Source: WLMZ01 sp038227995 (lineage in GTDB: Bacteria > Actinomycetota > Acidimicrobiia > Acidimicrobiales > Ilumatobacteraceae). Taken from it: a DNA stretch of 64,000 bases. The stretch lies in assembly GCA_038227995.1 (NCBI GenBank), contig JBBRPP010000008.1:1-64000 (forward strand). Reading direction: 5' to 3'. The notes beneath the pieces are model-generated. The model worked only from the letters and a program-made list of their open reading frames with translations, made no database searches and had not been told where the DNA came from. The position numbers and the translations under genes are program-made. Of the stretch, positions 1 through 8,895 are shown one piece after another (positions within the stretch are counted from its first letter, which is position 1; the number at the start of each line of letters is the position of its first letter).

Positions 1-12
1 GAGCATGAAACA

Positions 13-66
13 GGGCTCCCTCTCTGGCTGGCTTGTTGTCGAAGACAGACAGCCTTGAGGGAGCCC
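13..66 (-). terminator. Hairpin terminator after the glycan operon
   Basis: Perfect 10-bp arms GGGCTCCCTC (13-22) and GAGGGAGCCC (57-66) enclose further short complementary pairs (26-30 with 50-54, 37-40 with 44-47). Read on the minus strand, the stem is followed by TGTTT. It lies directly downstream of the last minus-strand gene (stop at 125). A second hairpin, CCCCACCT (64-71) with AGGTGGGG (90-97), shares three bases with the first, so the two may be alternative folds. A role as the operon terminator is inferred. Confidence 0.55.
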
Positions 67-124
67 CACCTCATCTGGTGGACCTCAACAGGTGGGGAGT
101 TTCAGTGAGCAGCTCTGGGGAGAT

Positions 125-1822
125 TCACCTGAGCGTCATCATCAGTTCGAATCGAGAAGGACCGACGATGTTTCGCGCTTCGAGCAGCACCCGGACCGGG
201 GAACTCGACGTCGCATCGATTTGTCCGATGTCCAGCTTTCGCTCCTGCTCGGTGAACGTCACCGAATACAGGACGCTGCTCGTCAAACACAGGACCCCGA
301 CGCCGCCCGTCAGGATCGAGAACGATCGGCGAATCGAATCGCGCTGTGTCGTTCCGCTGTTGTGCCAGAGCAGCACCAGCGCCATCCCCAAGATCGGTTG
401 CGCCATTCCGGCCGCCTTGAAGAACTGGTAGTTCGAAGCGTGGTCCACATACCGAGCTTTGACGTAGAACGCGACGACCGTGGATGTCGCCGAGGTGACA
501 ACACCGGCGGCGCGGTGCTTTGGGTTTGCAGCGATCGCGGCGATGGTCAAACCGACGAGAATGATGTCAGCGACCGGCACGGCGAACTGCAGCAGATCGG
601 ATCGAGCCGCCATGCCGGCAACGCGCTGGCTGTATGAGTTGAACAACCCGAGCGTCTCGCTGGGCGATGTCCAACGCGGCAGCGACCAACCCCCCACCTG
701 CGAATCCGCGACGCGTTTGGGAATGTAGGCAACGAATCGAACGAGGTAGGGACCGGTCGCCACCGCTCCCGTCAGCGATCCTGCTGCGACCCAGACATGA
801 TCGAACATCCGATCGCGATTTCGAATCAGCACGGCCGTTCCGAACGACACGAGAAGGACCATGGCGAGCACGAAGGCGGCATCGGAGTACGCAGGGAGCA
901 AACCGGCGAGTGCGATCGCCGCCATGGCGAATCGCTCGCGATCGGTGGACTCCTCGTCGAGCAGTGTGCAGCCGAATCCGACGATGCACGGCAACACCCA
1001 GACCTGAGCGAGACCGCCTTCGCGAAGACCGTTGAGAAGCGTGACGCCCAGGACGGCGACCACGACGCCAACCAGACGCCTCCACGGCGGAACCCTGAAC
1101 GATCGGAGCATGCTCAAAATGCCCAGCGCGGCGAAGAGCGCGGCGAGGACGGGCATCAATGTGACGACGGCCCATGTTCGGGATGGGCCCAGGACTGCAA
1201 CGGGGAACGCAGCGGCACCTGAGTACCCCCACCGAAGCCCGGCCACGATGAACTCGCTCTGAACCTGCGACCGGAACGATGGAACCGTGTAGAGAACCCG
1301 CGTGGTCTGGCTCAGTGCCTGATCGATGTCGGCCGACCCCGTTGCCTGGATGACATCGTTCTGCAGTGTGTGGATCGTCGCGCCGTCGGCCAGGGCCCGC
1401 GCGCCGACCGCGTTCCCGATGGCGTCTGGCCCAATTCTGAACGCCAGTGTCACGCGGCCATCGCCGGCAAGCCCGGGCGCCACCATCACCACCAGGGCGA
1501 TCAGGAGGACGACTGCTTCGGCCCACGAGACATCGATCGACCAGCCCGAACGTTGCTGCTTCCACGCACCGGAACGAATCGCGGCGACCCAACCCGCAAC
1601 GGCGACAACGGTTGACAGGATGGCGGCAGCCCCGAGTCCACCGCCACATCCCAAAGCCCACGACCAAGCGATGGACTCGACGGCGATACCGGTCGTGAAC
1701 GTCCAAAATCCCCACGTCGCGAAGGATGATCGGCGACGACGAATCAGAAGTGCAGCCCAACCTCCCCCCGCGCCCATCATCATGATCAGCGCGGTACCGA
1801 AGACCAGCGCCAGATCAATCAT
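125..1822 (-). CDS. Polytopic membrane protein of the glycan cluster
   Basis: A 565-residue protein with many hydrophobic segments from residue 1 (start MIDLALVF) to about residue 510, and a short polar C-terminal tail. No catalytic motif was recognised. Size and context suggest a GT-C-like glycosyltransferase or a polysaccharide-handling membrane protein. The ATG at 1822 overlaps the stop of the upstream GT87-like gene by 8 bp; a longer frame exists but its N-terminal extension is arginine-rich and lies inside the upstream gene. It is the last gene of the operon. The function is not established. Confidence 0.75.
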   Translation of the reverse strand: MIDLALVFGTALIMMMGAGGGWAALLIRRRRSSFATWGFWTFTTGIAVESIAWSWALGCGGGLGAAAILSTVVAVAGWVAAIRSGAWKQQRSGWSIDVSWAEAVVLLIALVVMVAPGLAGDGRVTLAFRIGPDAIGNAVGARALADGATIHTLQNDVIQATGSADIDQALSQTTRVLYTVPSFRSQVQSEFIVAGLRWGYSGAAAFPVAVLGPSRTWAVVTLMPVLAALFAALGILSMLRSFRVPPWRRLVGVVVAVLGVTLLNGLREGGLAQVWVLPCIVGFGCTLLDEESTDRERFAMAAIALAGLLPAYSDAAFVLAMVLLVSFGTAVLIRNRDRMFDHVWVAAGSLTGAVATGPYLVRFVAYIPKRVADSQVGGWSLPRWTSPSETLGLFNSYSQRVAGMAARSDLLQFAVPVADIILVGLTIAAIAANPKHRAAGVVTSATSTVVAFYVKARYVDHASNYQFFKAAGMAQPILGMALVLLWHNSGTTQRDSIRRSFSILTGGVGVLCLTSSVLYSVTFTEQERKLDIGQIDATSSSPVRVLLEARNIVGPSRFELMMTLR

Positions 1823-4562
1823 TCGCCGCAATCCCTGCGGTGCGAGCGCGAGCGGCTCTGGATGCGGCGCTCGGCAGAGTGACGGGTGTCCGCAGAATTC
1901 GAGCGACACGCGACGACGCCCCCGGCCAGCGCGCCGGTTGACCACGACCGGCGACGACCGTGATCACAAGGAGGCCGACCAGCAGCGGCGCCGTCGTCAG
2001 GCTGCCGATCGTCCGCTCGCCCGCCGCATGGACGAAAACCCGGGGACCGAGCAGGAGGCCGATGCAGACCCACCAACTTCCTGGAATCGTCCAGACCCGC
2101 GTCGGCATGATGCTCAGACCCACGGCGGCGATGACGAGTGGCACGAACAGGATCGTGAGGCGATAGTCGAACGATGTCGGCGGAAGAAGCACGTACAGGC
2201 ATGACGCAACGGACGTCGACGCCCACAGCGGCGGACGCAGTGCCATGACCCAGATGACCGCACCGATTGCGAGTCCCAGAGACAACAGCGTGACCGGCGT
2301 ACTGAAGAGGTCATACGCGGCGCGATGCCCGTTCGTCGGGTCCAACACCGTTCCGATCTGTTGAGCGAAGGCAAGCAAGCTTCCGTTGGCCGACGACATG
2401 TTGACGTCGTTACGCACGATCATGGATGCGCTTTGATTCAACGCGTGCAGGTACGCCGAGAGCGGGTTACCGACGCCGATCGTGAGACCACCGAGAAACG
2501 TGACCGTCGCGAAGCCGGCCGCGACACCGACGGCAGCGCGAACACGGCGTAGTGGCCACAGGCACAACACGAACACGATGGGAAAGAGCTTGAGGGCAAC
2601 TGCGACACCGATGAGCACGCCGGCAACCAGTGGTCTCTCAGCAGCCGCAGCAACCATCGCGGCAGCCACGAGGGCCATGATGATCAGATCCGAGTTCCCT
2701 CGATCGAGAACGAACAGGACCGGGTATGCGGTCAACAGGGCGGCGAGTACGACGATGCGGCGCCTGCCCTCGAGGTGGCGCACGGCGAGCGCCGCCCACC
2801 ACACGAAGAGCGCAGCAGACACGGCCATGAAGACCAGAAATCCTCCGTACACGGGCAACCGATTGAGGACCCATTGCATGAGGAAGTAGCCCGGCGGATA
2901 GTTGGACTTGAGATCCCCGTACGGATGAGGAACCTTCGCCAGGTAGGCCAGTTGGAAGTAGTCGCTGAATCGGGCGGTCCTGACGAACAGGATCGAGTTC
3001 CTCGGGGCGAATGGCACCTGCGCCTCGGGTTTCATCCAATCGACGACCAGCGATGCGGTGGTCAGCGAACCGCAGCAGACCGCGGCCATCGTGATCCCTC
3101 GAGAGGCCCCCGTGCGAGCCCGTCGCCCGATCGCCGGGTTCAGCTTGCTCAGGAGCGCAAGCACCGCGGCTGCCACGCCGAACAACCCGAGAATGCGTGC
3201 AGCGCGCATGGTGGCGAACGCCAGGCCCTGATCGTCGGTGACAGTCGCGATCGAAAGGCGGTAGTTGCGCACCTGAGCGTCGGTCACCGTCGACCGGTAG
3301 ACGTCGGGAACGACCACAGCCACGCGCGCCGTGTCCCAACGAAATGCCCATTGCAGAACTCCGTCGATCGAAAGCGACGTCGTGCGCCCATCACGGACGC
3401 GGAAGTCGATTGCATGCCAGTCGCCGACCGTTGTGCCGACGAAGGGGCTGGAATCCTGCTCGAAATTCTTGAGCGGAATCGAGACGCTCACCCGTCCTCG
3501 CACGGCATAGACGCCGAAGTCTGTCGAACCCGCCGTCGCCGGGTCGCGAAGATCGAGGACGTAGCCGCTCGTCGTATTGGTTGTACGAATTTCAAGGTGG
3601 AGGTCCATGTCCAAATCACCCGAGTTCGAGTAGCGGGATCGCTCCATCGCGCTGAAGCTGTCTGACGGCTGAGGATCGGACGATGACGCGCCCGACGGGG
3701 ACACGAACGACTTTCGTGTGACCGTCTCCATCAACGGATGCCAAGCAGTCCCGACGACGACAAGCGAGAGGCCGGCTACGAGGGTGACAGCGAGCCAACG
3801 AGTTCGAGCGCGGGCGATCAACCGAAGCACTGACCCAACGCGTGCCATCACCTGCTGTGACGACCCTTGCTCCATCACGGACAACCCGACGAAGGTCATC
3901 ACCGCGAACGCCGCCAACACCGCAAGGACAGCCGACCAGTACGGCAGCAACGTCGAGTGTTGATGCACCACGAGACTGAAACCGGATACAGCGCCGGGCA
4001 GCGGCCATTCCTTGTCGGAGCCGCCCCCGAGAAACACGTTGTCGAAGTGAAGCTCCGTCGGCTGAACCGTCATGATCGTCGACGTCAGCCCATTCACCGT
4101 GACAGCGAACCGAGTTCCGAAGGTCGAGCGAACGCGGATCTTGTACGCCTCGCCGACAATGACCTTCGGCACCACGACGATCTGCTGCGGCCCCGCATCG
4201 GGGCCAATCGACAAATCGAGACTTCCGTTCTCCACCAATTCGATTCGCAACGCGGGCAGCGCGGCCGACGACTGGAAGACGACGGCGTGGGTCGGCAGCG
4301 CACTGACCGTCAGCGTGAGCCGAAGATCCAGATCGTCATTGGCGCCGACGGCATCGACGAAGCCAGGAAAGGAGGAGACTCCCTTCCCAGCGGTCGCCGG
4401 ACCCGTCAGATGTTGAGTACCGATCGCGCGGTCGATGCTCTGACCGACGATCGCGATCACGACGAGGAAAATCGCGATGCACGTCAGCGCAAGAACAGGC
4501 CGCTTTCGCTTGTCGGACCCGACCCGCTCCACGCCTGCATCGGTGTCCGACCCGTCCATCAT
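1815..4562 (-). CDS. GT87-like membrane glycosyltransferase with beta-sandwich inserts
   Basis: A 915-residue protein. The C-terminal half resembles the DUF2029/GT87 family of GT-C polyprenol-sugar mannosyltransferases: many membrane spans, the segment NYPPGYFLMQWVLNRLP, and the typical DRGNSDL and ALKLFPIVF stretches. The N-terminal half is unusual. After one membrane span (about 30-50) comes a polar beta-rich region (about 60-200), a second span, and a second beta-rich region (about 300-430) that reads like a LamG or concanavalin-type sandwich. Start at 4562 gives an ATGA overlap with the aldolase gene. It probably transfers a lipid-linked sugar on the outer face of the membrane; the lectin-like reading is inference. 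Confidence 0.78.
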   Translation of the reverse strand: MMDGSDTDAGVERVGSDKRKRPVLALTCIAIFLVVIAIVGQSIDRAIGTQHLTGPATAGKGVSSFPGFVDAVGANDDLDLRLTLTVSALPTHAVVFQSSAALPALRIELVENGSLDLSIGPDAGPQQIVVVPKVIVGEAYKIRVRSTFGTRFAVTVNGLTSTIMTVQPTELHFDNVFLGGGSDKEWPLPGAVSGFSLVVHQHSTLLPYWSAVLAVLAAFAVMTFVGLSVMEQGSSQQVMARVGSVLRLIARARTRWLAVTLVAGLSLVVVGTAWHPLMETVTRKSFVSPSGASSSDPQPSDSFSAMERSRYSNSGDLDMDLHLEIRTTNTTSGYVLDLRDPATAGSTDFGVYAVRGRVSVSIPLKNFEQDSSPFVGTTVGDWHAIDFRVRDGRTTSLSIDGVLQWAFRWDTARVAVVVPDVYRSTVTDAQVRNYRLSIATVTDDQGLAFATMRAARILGLFGVAAAVLALLSKLNPAIGRRARTGASRGITMAAVCCGSLTTASLVVDWMKPEAQVPFAPRNSILFVRTARFSDYFQLAYLAKVPHPYGDLKSNYPPGYFLMQWVLNRLPVYGGFLVFMAVSAALFVWWAALAVRHLEGRRRIVVLAALLTAYPVLFVLDRGNSDLIIMALVAAAMVAAAAERPLVAGVLIGVAVALKLFPIVFVLCLWPLRRVRAAVGVAAGFATVTFLGGLTIGVGNPLSAYLHALNQSASMIVRNDVNMSSANGSLLAFAQQIGTVLDPTNGHRAAYDLFSTPVTLLSLGLAIGAVIWVMALRPPLWASTSVASCLYVLLPPTSFDYRLTILFVPLVIAAVGLSIMPTRVWTIPGSWWVCIGLLLGPRVFVHAAGERTIGSLTTAPLLVGLLVITVVAGRGQPARWPGASSRVARILRTPVTLPSAASRAARARTAGIAAND

Positions 4563-5365
4563 TCGGTACTGGCGCCGAGAACCTTCCAACGCGCCTCGAG
4601 CATGTCGATGCGCTTCTCGTCCTCACGGAAGATCGAGCCGTAGTAGTCGCGCTTGTTCTGCAGCCACAGAAGCTCGAAGTGCACGGCATTGAGCAGACCG
4701 CCCGGGAGGTCATCTTCGTCCAGCGCGGCGGCAGCGAACACGACCTTGCGCGTCTCGAAGCGGGTGAGGTGGACGGCGCGGATCTTCTTGAGGGCTGCAA
4801 TCGCATCCATCGAGACCGCGCCACCGACGACGAGGTCGACGTTCTTCTCTTTGCACAGGTGGCTGACCTCGAGCACGTAGTCGGTGACGATGTCGTCGTT
4901 CACCGCATCACGACTGATCGACAGCGAACCCGAGAAGTCGACGCGACCGAAGACGACACCGGTCACCGTGGTCGACTCAGCAGTCATGTCGACGATCGAC
5001 TTGCGATTGTCGAACGCGGTGATGGTCTCCATGTTGAACAGGAACTCCGTGTCGAGGCGCTCGTCTTCGCAAAACACCTGGCCCACGGCCGCGGCATACT
5101 TCGACAACGCGTACGGGGTCTCCACCATCGGCGCAACGACGTAGCGCACGCCGATCTGCTTGGACTCCAACAGGTCACGAATGGCCTCGCAACCGCCGAT
5201 CTTCACGGTCAGCGGTAGGCCGGCCCCGTGTGAGATCTCGACGAGCCGCAACAATTCGTCCATGCGGGTTCCCTCGGCTTCGAACTCCGCCTTGACGGCG
5301 CAGTAGCCGAACTTCTCCGCTCCTTTGCGCAGGATGTCGCGCATCTGGCGTTCGGTCTTGTTCAC
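4559..5365 (-). CDS. HpcH/HpaI-type aldolase
   Basis: A 268-residue protein resembling the HpcH/HpaI/CitE aldolase family, which makes or breaks C-C bonds using pyruvate or PEP-like enolates with a divalent metal. The stretches VVAPMVETPYALSKY, FLFNMETI and VVFGRVDFSGSL match the positions where the family holds its phosphate loop and metal-binding Glu and Asp. Start is a GTG at 5365, forming a GTGA overlap with the ThDP-enzyme stop. An upstream extension of the frame is only a shadow of that gene. Its place between a ThDP enzyme and a cyclase-like gene suggests it builds a carbon skeleton for the unusual sugar. The substrate is unknown. Confidence 0.85.
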   Translation of the reverse strand: MNKTERQMRDILRKGAEKFGYCAVKAEFEAEGTRMDELLRLVEISHGAGLPLTVKIGGCEAIRDLLESKQIGVRYVVAPMVETPYALSKYAAAVGQVFCEDERLDTEFLFNMETITAFDNRKSIVDMTAESTTVTGVVFGRVDFSGSLSISRDAVNDDIVTDYVLEVSHLCKEKNVDLVVGGAVSMDAIAALKKIRAVHLTRFETRKVVFAAAALDEDDLPGGLLNAVHFELLWLQNKRDYYGSIFREDEKRIDMLEARWKVLGASTE

Positions 5366-7146
5366 TTGACGTCTCCCTTGATATGTGTGATCGAGTGTGA
5401 GATCTCGTCCCAGATGACTGGGTCGATCGGCGGATCCATGACGTGGATGGGATTCGACTCCATACCGCCGGTGGCCGTGACGCGGCTGGAGATCTTCGGG
5501 AAGTAGGACTGCTCCGGATGGATCGGCACGATGAAGGCGGCCGGGCCAGGCGATGCGAACAGCTCTGCGAAACGTGCAGAATCGGCGAACTCTTCGTCGA
5601 GTCGAATCGAGGGCACCGAGTACGCCGCGAACAAAGCAGGCCAATCGGGGAAGCCGAGCCCGGTCTTGGTATCGCAGCCGAGATAGGCACCATCGAAGTA
5701 GTTGCGTTGGGTCATTCGAATCGACGCGTAGCCGTCGTTGTCGAACAGGAACATCTTCATCGGCAGCTGGTGCGCATCGACAGTGGCGAGCTCCTGCAGG
5801 TTCTGAGAGAACCCGCCGTCGCCCTCGACAAGGATGGTGCGCCTACCGGAGTGCGCGAGCGAAGCGCCGATCGCCCCAGACAATCCGTAGCCCATGCTGG
5901 CGAGACCTTTGTCGGTGATGATCGTCTGTTTGCCTCGCTGCAGGAAGGCCTGCATCATCACCGTGAACGCACCCCCGCTGGAGCACGGCACGACCATCTC
6001 CGACCCGTCGCAGAGCGCAGACAGCTGCAACGCGAAATCGAACGGGTTGAGATATCCGGCGTGATTCGTGTTGGCTGGATCGCTCAGTGGAAGGCGGTCG
6101 CGAACCATCCGCGCGTGATGCAGCCACGGCACCCAATCGGCTCGCGTCACTTCGGGCAGAGCGCGGTGCAACGCGTCGACGGCATCTCCGCACACAGGAA
6201 TGTCCACGCGAGGATGACCCTTGTCGAGCTCGGCCTGGTCGAGATCGATCTGGATGACGGTTGCCTCTGCTCCGAATTGCTGCCAGTTGAAGCCCGTTTG
6301 CTGGAGGCCGAGCCGGGTGCCCGCAGCCACGATCAGATCGGATTGGGAGAGCACCACGTTGCTCGAGCGCTGACCCCACGTGTTCGGCCGACCGAGGTAG
6401 AGGGCGTGATCAGAGCTGACGCGATCTGCGCCGTTCCACGTCGTCATCACCGGGATGCCAGCCGCCTCGATCGCCGCAAGCAGCGACGCCATTGCGCTCC
6501 GAGGAACTCCGCCGCCGAGGAGGAGCACCGGACGCTGCGAAGCGCCGATCGCCGTCCGGATTCGAACGATGTCGGCGTCCCTGACGAGCGCCGGTGCAGG
6601 TGACTGCATCGCCACGTGATCGGGTGTCGCATCGTCGTACAACGGCGCCTGGACGTCGAGACACATCTCCACGAACACCGGCCCCGGACGGCCTGAGCGA
6701 CCATCGAGAACCCACGCCTCGAACGTCGCGCGATCGACAGGCTTCTCGACTCGCACCGCGACCTTGCAGACGGGCGAAGCGATCGCAACCCCGTCGACTT
6801 CCTGGATGCCGCGTTGGCGAACGCCGTTCGACGCGATGTCCGACGACTTGACCTGACCGCCGAGAACGAGCAGCTCTCGGCTTTCGAGGAAGGCCCCGGC
6901 CATCGCCGTCACGAGGTTGGTCAGACCGGGTCCGGCCGTGATGAGGACGAATGCTCGGCCATCACCATCGGATTCGTTGAAGTACTCGGCGGCGATACCG
7001 GCCGCGACCTCGTGCACGAAGGGGACACACGTCATCGTCTGTCGTGCTCCGTCGAGCAGGTGCATGCTGTTGCCACCAGCCACGAAGAAGCAGTGGGTGT
7101 AGCCCAGATCGGCCAGCCAGCCCATCACCGTGCTGGAATACTTCAT
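5362..7146 (-). CDS. ThDP-dependent acetolactate-synthase-like enzyme
   Basis: A 594-residue, full-length ThDP enzyme of the acetolactate synthase/decarboxylase superfamily. Glu46 in FVHEVAAGIAAE matches the catalytic Glu of the PYR domain. The ThDP/Mg motif runs from GDG (442-444) to Asn470 in FDNDGYASI. ATG at 7146 overlaps the stop of the cyclase gene (ATGA). Relatives in sugar clusters, such as YerE of the yersiniose pathway, transfer an acetyl unit from pyruvate to a CDP-4-keto-3,6-dideoxyhexose, and this operon encodes exactly that type of nucleotide sugar. A YerE-like branching role is therefore plausible but not proven. A housekeeping acetolactate synthase is less likely because no small subunit or ilv gene is nearby. 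Confidence 0.88.
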   Translation of the reverse strand: MKYSSTVMGWLADLGYTHCFFVAGGNSMHLLDGARQTMTCVPFVHEVAAGIAAEYFNESDGDGRAFVLITAGPGLTNLVTAMAGAFLESRELLVLGGQVKSSDIASNGVRQRGIQEVDGVAIASPVCKVAVRVEKPVDRATFEAWVLDGRSGRPGPVFVEMCLDVQAPLYDDATPDHVAMQSPAPALVRDADIVRIRTAIGASQRPVLLLGGGVPRSAMASLLAAIEAAGIPVMTTWNGADRVSSDHALYLGRPNTWGQRSSNVVLSQSDLIVAAGTRLGLQQTGFNWQQFGAEATVIQIDLDQAELDKGHPRVDIPVCGDAVDALHRALPEVTRADWVPWLHHARMVRDRLPLSDPANTNHAGYLNPFDFALQLSALCDGSEMVVPCSSGGAFTVMMQAFLQRGKQTIITDKGLASMGYGLSGAIGASLAHSGRRTILVEGDGGFSQNLQELATVDAHQLPMKMFLFDNDGYASIRMTQRNYFDGAYLGCDTKTGLGFPDWPALFAAYSVPSIRLDEEFADSARFAELFASPGPAAFIVPIHPEQSYFPKISSRVTATGGMESNPIHVMDPPIDPVIWDEISHSITHIKGDVK

Positions 7147-8222
7147 GACGCCTCCTGCAGCGCGCGCACGAGACTGCTCTCGACGCGATCGACCGTGTGG
7201 GCCGACCGATCGAAAACGGTGAGCTCGGCGCCCAATGGTCCATCCGATGGCAAGATCAGTACGTAGCCGTCCGAGCGGTGCTTCTTGTCCGAATCGAACC
7301 CAGCCCGAAAGGCCGGCCAATCGATGGCGTCCGGAAGGCCGGCAAAGTCCACGACTCCCGCCAGGCAATCGACCACGTAGGACCCGAGGCGACGCTCGTG
7401 ATCGAGGAGGTCACGCTCATCGGCAGCGAAACGGAGTGCAGCCAGCATGCCGATGCCGACTGCGATTCCGTGCTTCACGGCGAAGTGCGATCCGGCTTCC
7501 AGTGCGTGGCCGAACGTGTGGCCGAAGTTGAGGATGCGGCGCTCGGCCCGATCGAACTCGTCGACCTCGATGAACCAGCGCTTCGCTTCGAGCGTCACCG
7601 ACAGCACTTCGGTCAGACCGTCGTGCGACTGGTCGCCCACGATGTCCATGAACCGACCGAACGGTTCGGCTCCTCGGCAGTAGGCGATCTTCACCGCTTC
7701 GAGGTAGCCACATGCACGGTCGGCGGCGCTGAGTGAGTCCACGAACAACGGATCGATGTGGATTGCACTGGGCGGGTAGATGCCTCCGACCAGGTTCTTG
7801 GCGTTGCCGACGTTGATCGAGCTCTTGCCGCCGACGCACGAGTCGGCCATCGACATGAGCGTCGTCGGGACCAACGACCACGACACGCCGCGCATGTACA
7901 ACTGGGCTGCGAGTGTGACGACGTCTTGCACGACGCCCCCGCCGATGGCGAGGACTGAACCGTCGCGACGAAGCCCCGCACCCCGCATCTCGGAGATCAA
8001 GCGCTCGACCGTGGTCAGCGTCTTCTGCGATTCGTCGGCGTCGACGAACAGCAACCGATCCGGCGCGACATCGCGCAATTGGTGGACGAAGAAGCGGTCG
8101 GCGATCACGACATCGGGACCGGCGGTCAGAGCGCGAGCGAGCTGACCGGGGCCGATCTCGATCGAGTAGGGCCCGGTCGCCGACGCGATCGTGAGGTGCC
8201 GGAAGTCAGAGACCACGTTCAT
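7143..8222 (-). CDS. 3-dehydroquinate-synthase-like cyclase
   Basis: A 359-residue member of the dehydroquinate synthase superfamily (NAD- and Zn-dependent sugar phosphate cyclases). Visible motifs are GGGVVQDVVTLAA (NAD binding), PTTLMSMADSCVGGKSSIN, LEAVKIA (metal Glu region), NFGHTFGHALE and VKHGIAVGIGM (metal His residues) and DKKHRSDG. The start ATG at 8222 overlaps the SDR gene by 17 bp; a GTG at 8216 is an alternative. No shikimate gene is nearby. The flanking ThDP enzyme, aldolase and rfb genes point to a specialised cyclase for a sugar or cyclitol rather than aroB. Motifs alone do not separate the cyclase subfamilies, so the substrate stays open. Confidence 0.87.
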   Translation of the reverse strand: MNVVSDFRHLTIASATGPYSIEIGPGQLARALTAGPDVVIADRFFVHQLRDVAPDRLLFVDADESQKTLTTVERLISEMRGAGLRRDGSVLAIGGGVVQDVVTLAAQLYMRGVSWSLVPTTLMSMADSCVGGKSSINVGNAKNLVGGIYPPSAIHIDPLFVDSLSAADRACGYLEAVKIAYCRGAEPFGRFMDIVGDQSHDGLTEVLSVTLEAKRWFIEVDEFDRAERRILNFGHTFGHALEAGSHFAVKHGIAVGIGMLAALRFAADERDLLDHERRLGSYVVDCLAGVVDFAGLPDAIDWPAFRAGFDSDKKHRSDGYVLILPSDGPLGAELTVFDRSAHTVDRVESSLVRALQEAS

Positions 8223-8895
8223 GACCGAACCCCAAGTCGACGGAAATCGATTGGCCAGTGATGCCGGTGTTGAGTTGAGAACACAGGAACGCAACCGTGT
8301 TGGTGACGTCATCCAACGTCACGAGCCGGCCGAAGCCGGTCGCGTTCTCGAACGACGAGATCTGCGCGGGTGTCAGCATCGACCGGGTCATCGGCGTGTC
8401 GAGCACACCGGGAAGGACAGCATTGACCATGATGTTGCGCGCCGCGAGGTCGGCCGCGGCAGACCGGACCACACCGTCGAGCGCAGCTTTGGAGACGGTG
8501 TACGAAAGCTTGTTGCGCCGAGTGACCTGCTGCCAGACCGACGAGATCACGCACAACTTGGCACCGTCGAGGAGTCGCCCGGACGCAACGAGCTCGTGCA
8601 TCGTGGCGATGACCAGAGTCGTGTTGACGTCGACGACTCGGCGCATGACATCGATATCGACATCGACGATCGAGTCGTTGCTGTTGATGCCTTGAGCCCA
8701 CACGACAGCCGAGCACGGCGGCACCGTCGTGACGTTGGCGTAGGTTGCCGGGGAATCAGCATCGAGGGCGATCGTTCGCGAGCCCGTCGCCTCGCGGCTT
8801 GTGGTCCACACCTCGTACCCATTGGCGCAGAGACGGCCGCTGATGGATGCACCGATCGCGCCGGATCCACCGATCACCAACGCGACCGGCTTCAT
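8206..8895 (-). CDS. Short-chain dehydrogenase/reductase
   Basis: A 229-residue SDR. It starts MKPVALVIGGSGAIGASI, with the GxxGxxG nucleotide-binding pattern at the N-terminus, and carries a YTVSKAALDG segment with the catalytic Tyr-x3-Lys near residue 125 and a Ser (VISSVW) upstream. ATG at 8895 forms an ATGA overlap with the GT2 gene. It most likely reduces a keto group on the product of the neighbouring ThDP enzyme or cyclase (inference from position). Confidence 0.88.
   Translation of the reverse strand: MKPVALVIGGSGAIGASISGRLCANGYEVWTTSREATGSRTIALDADSPATYANVTTVPPCSAVVWAQGINSNDSIVDVDIDVMRRVVDVNTTLVIATMHELVASGRLLDGAKLCVISSVWQQVTRRNKLSYTVSKAALDGVVRSAAADLAARNIMVNAVLPGVLDTPMTRSMLTPAQISSFENATGFGRLVTLDDVTNTVAFLCSQLNTGITGQSISVDLGFGHERGL

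Noticed and set aside
125..1945. Start of the first membrane protein at 1945
   Set aside because: The extra residues are Arg/Pro-rich and lie inside the upstream gene; ATG at 1822 with an 8-bp overlap fits the operon pattern.
5362..7146. Biosynthetic acetolactate synthase (ilvB)
   Set aside because: No small subunit or ilvC/D gene, and the gene is embedded in a glycan operon.
7143..8222. Housekeeping aroB
   Set aside because: No shikimate genes nearby and it is coupled to sugar-pathway genes; a specialised cyclase is the better reading, though motifs do not settle it.
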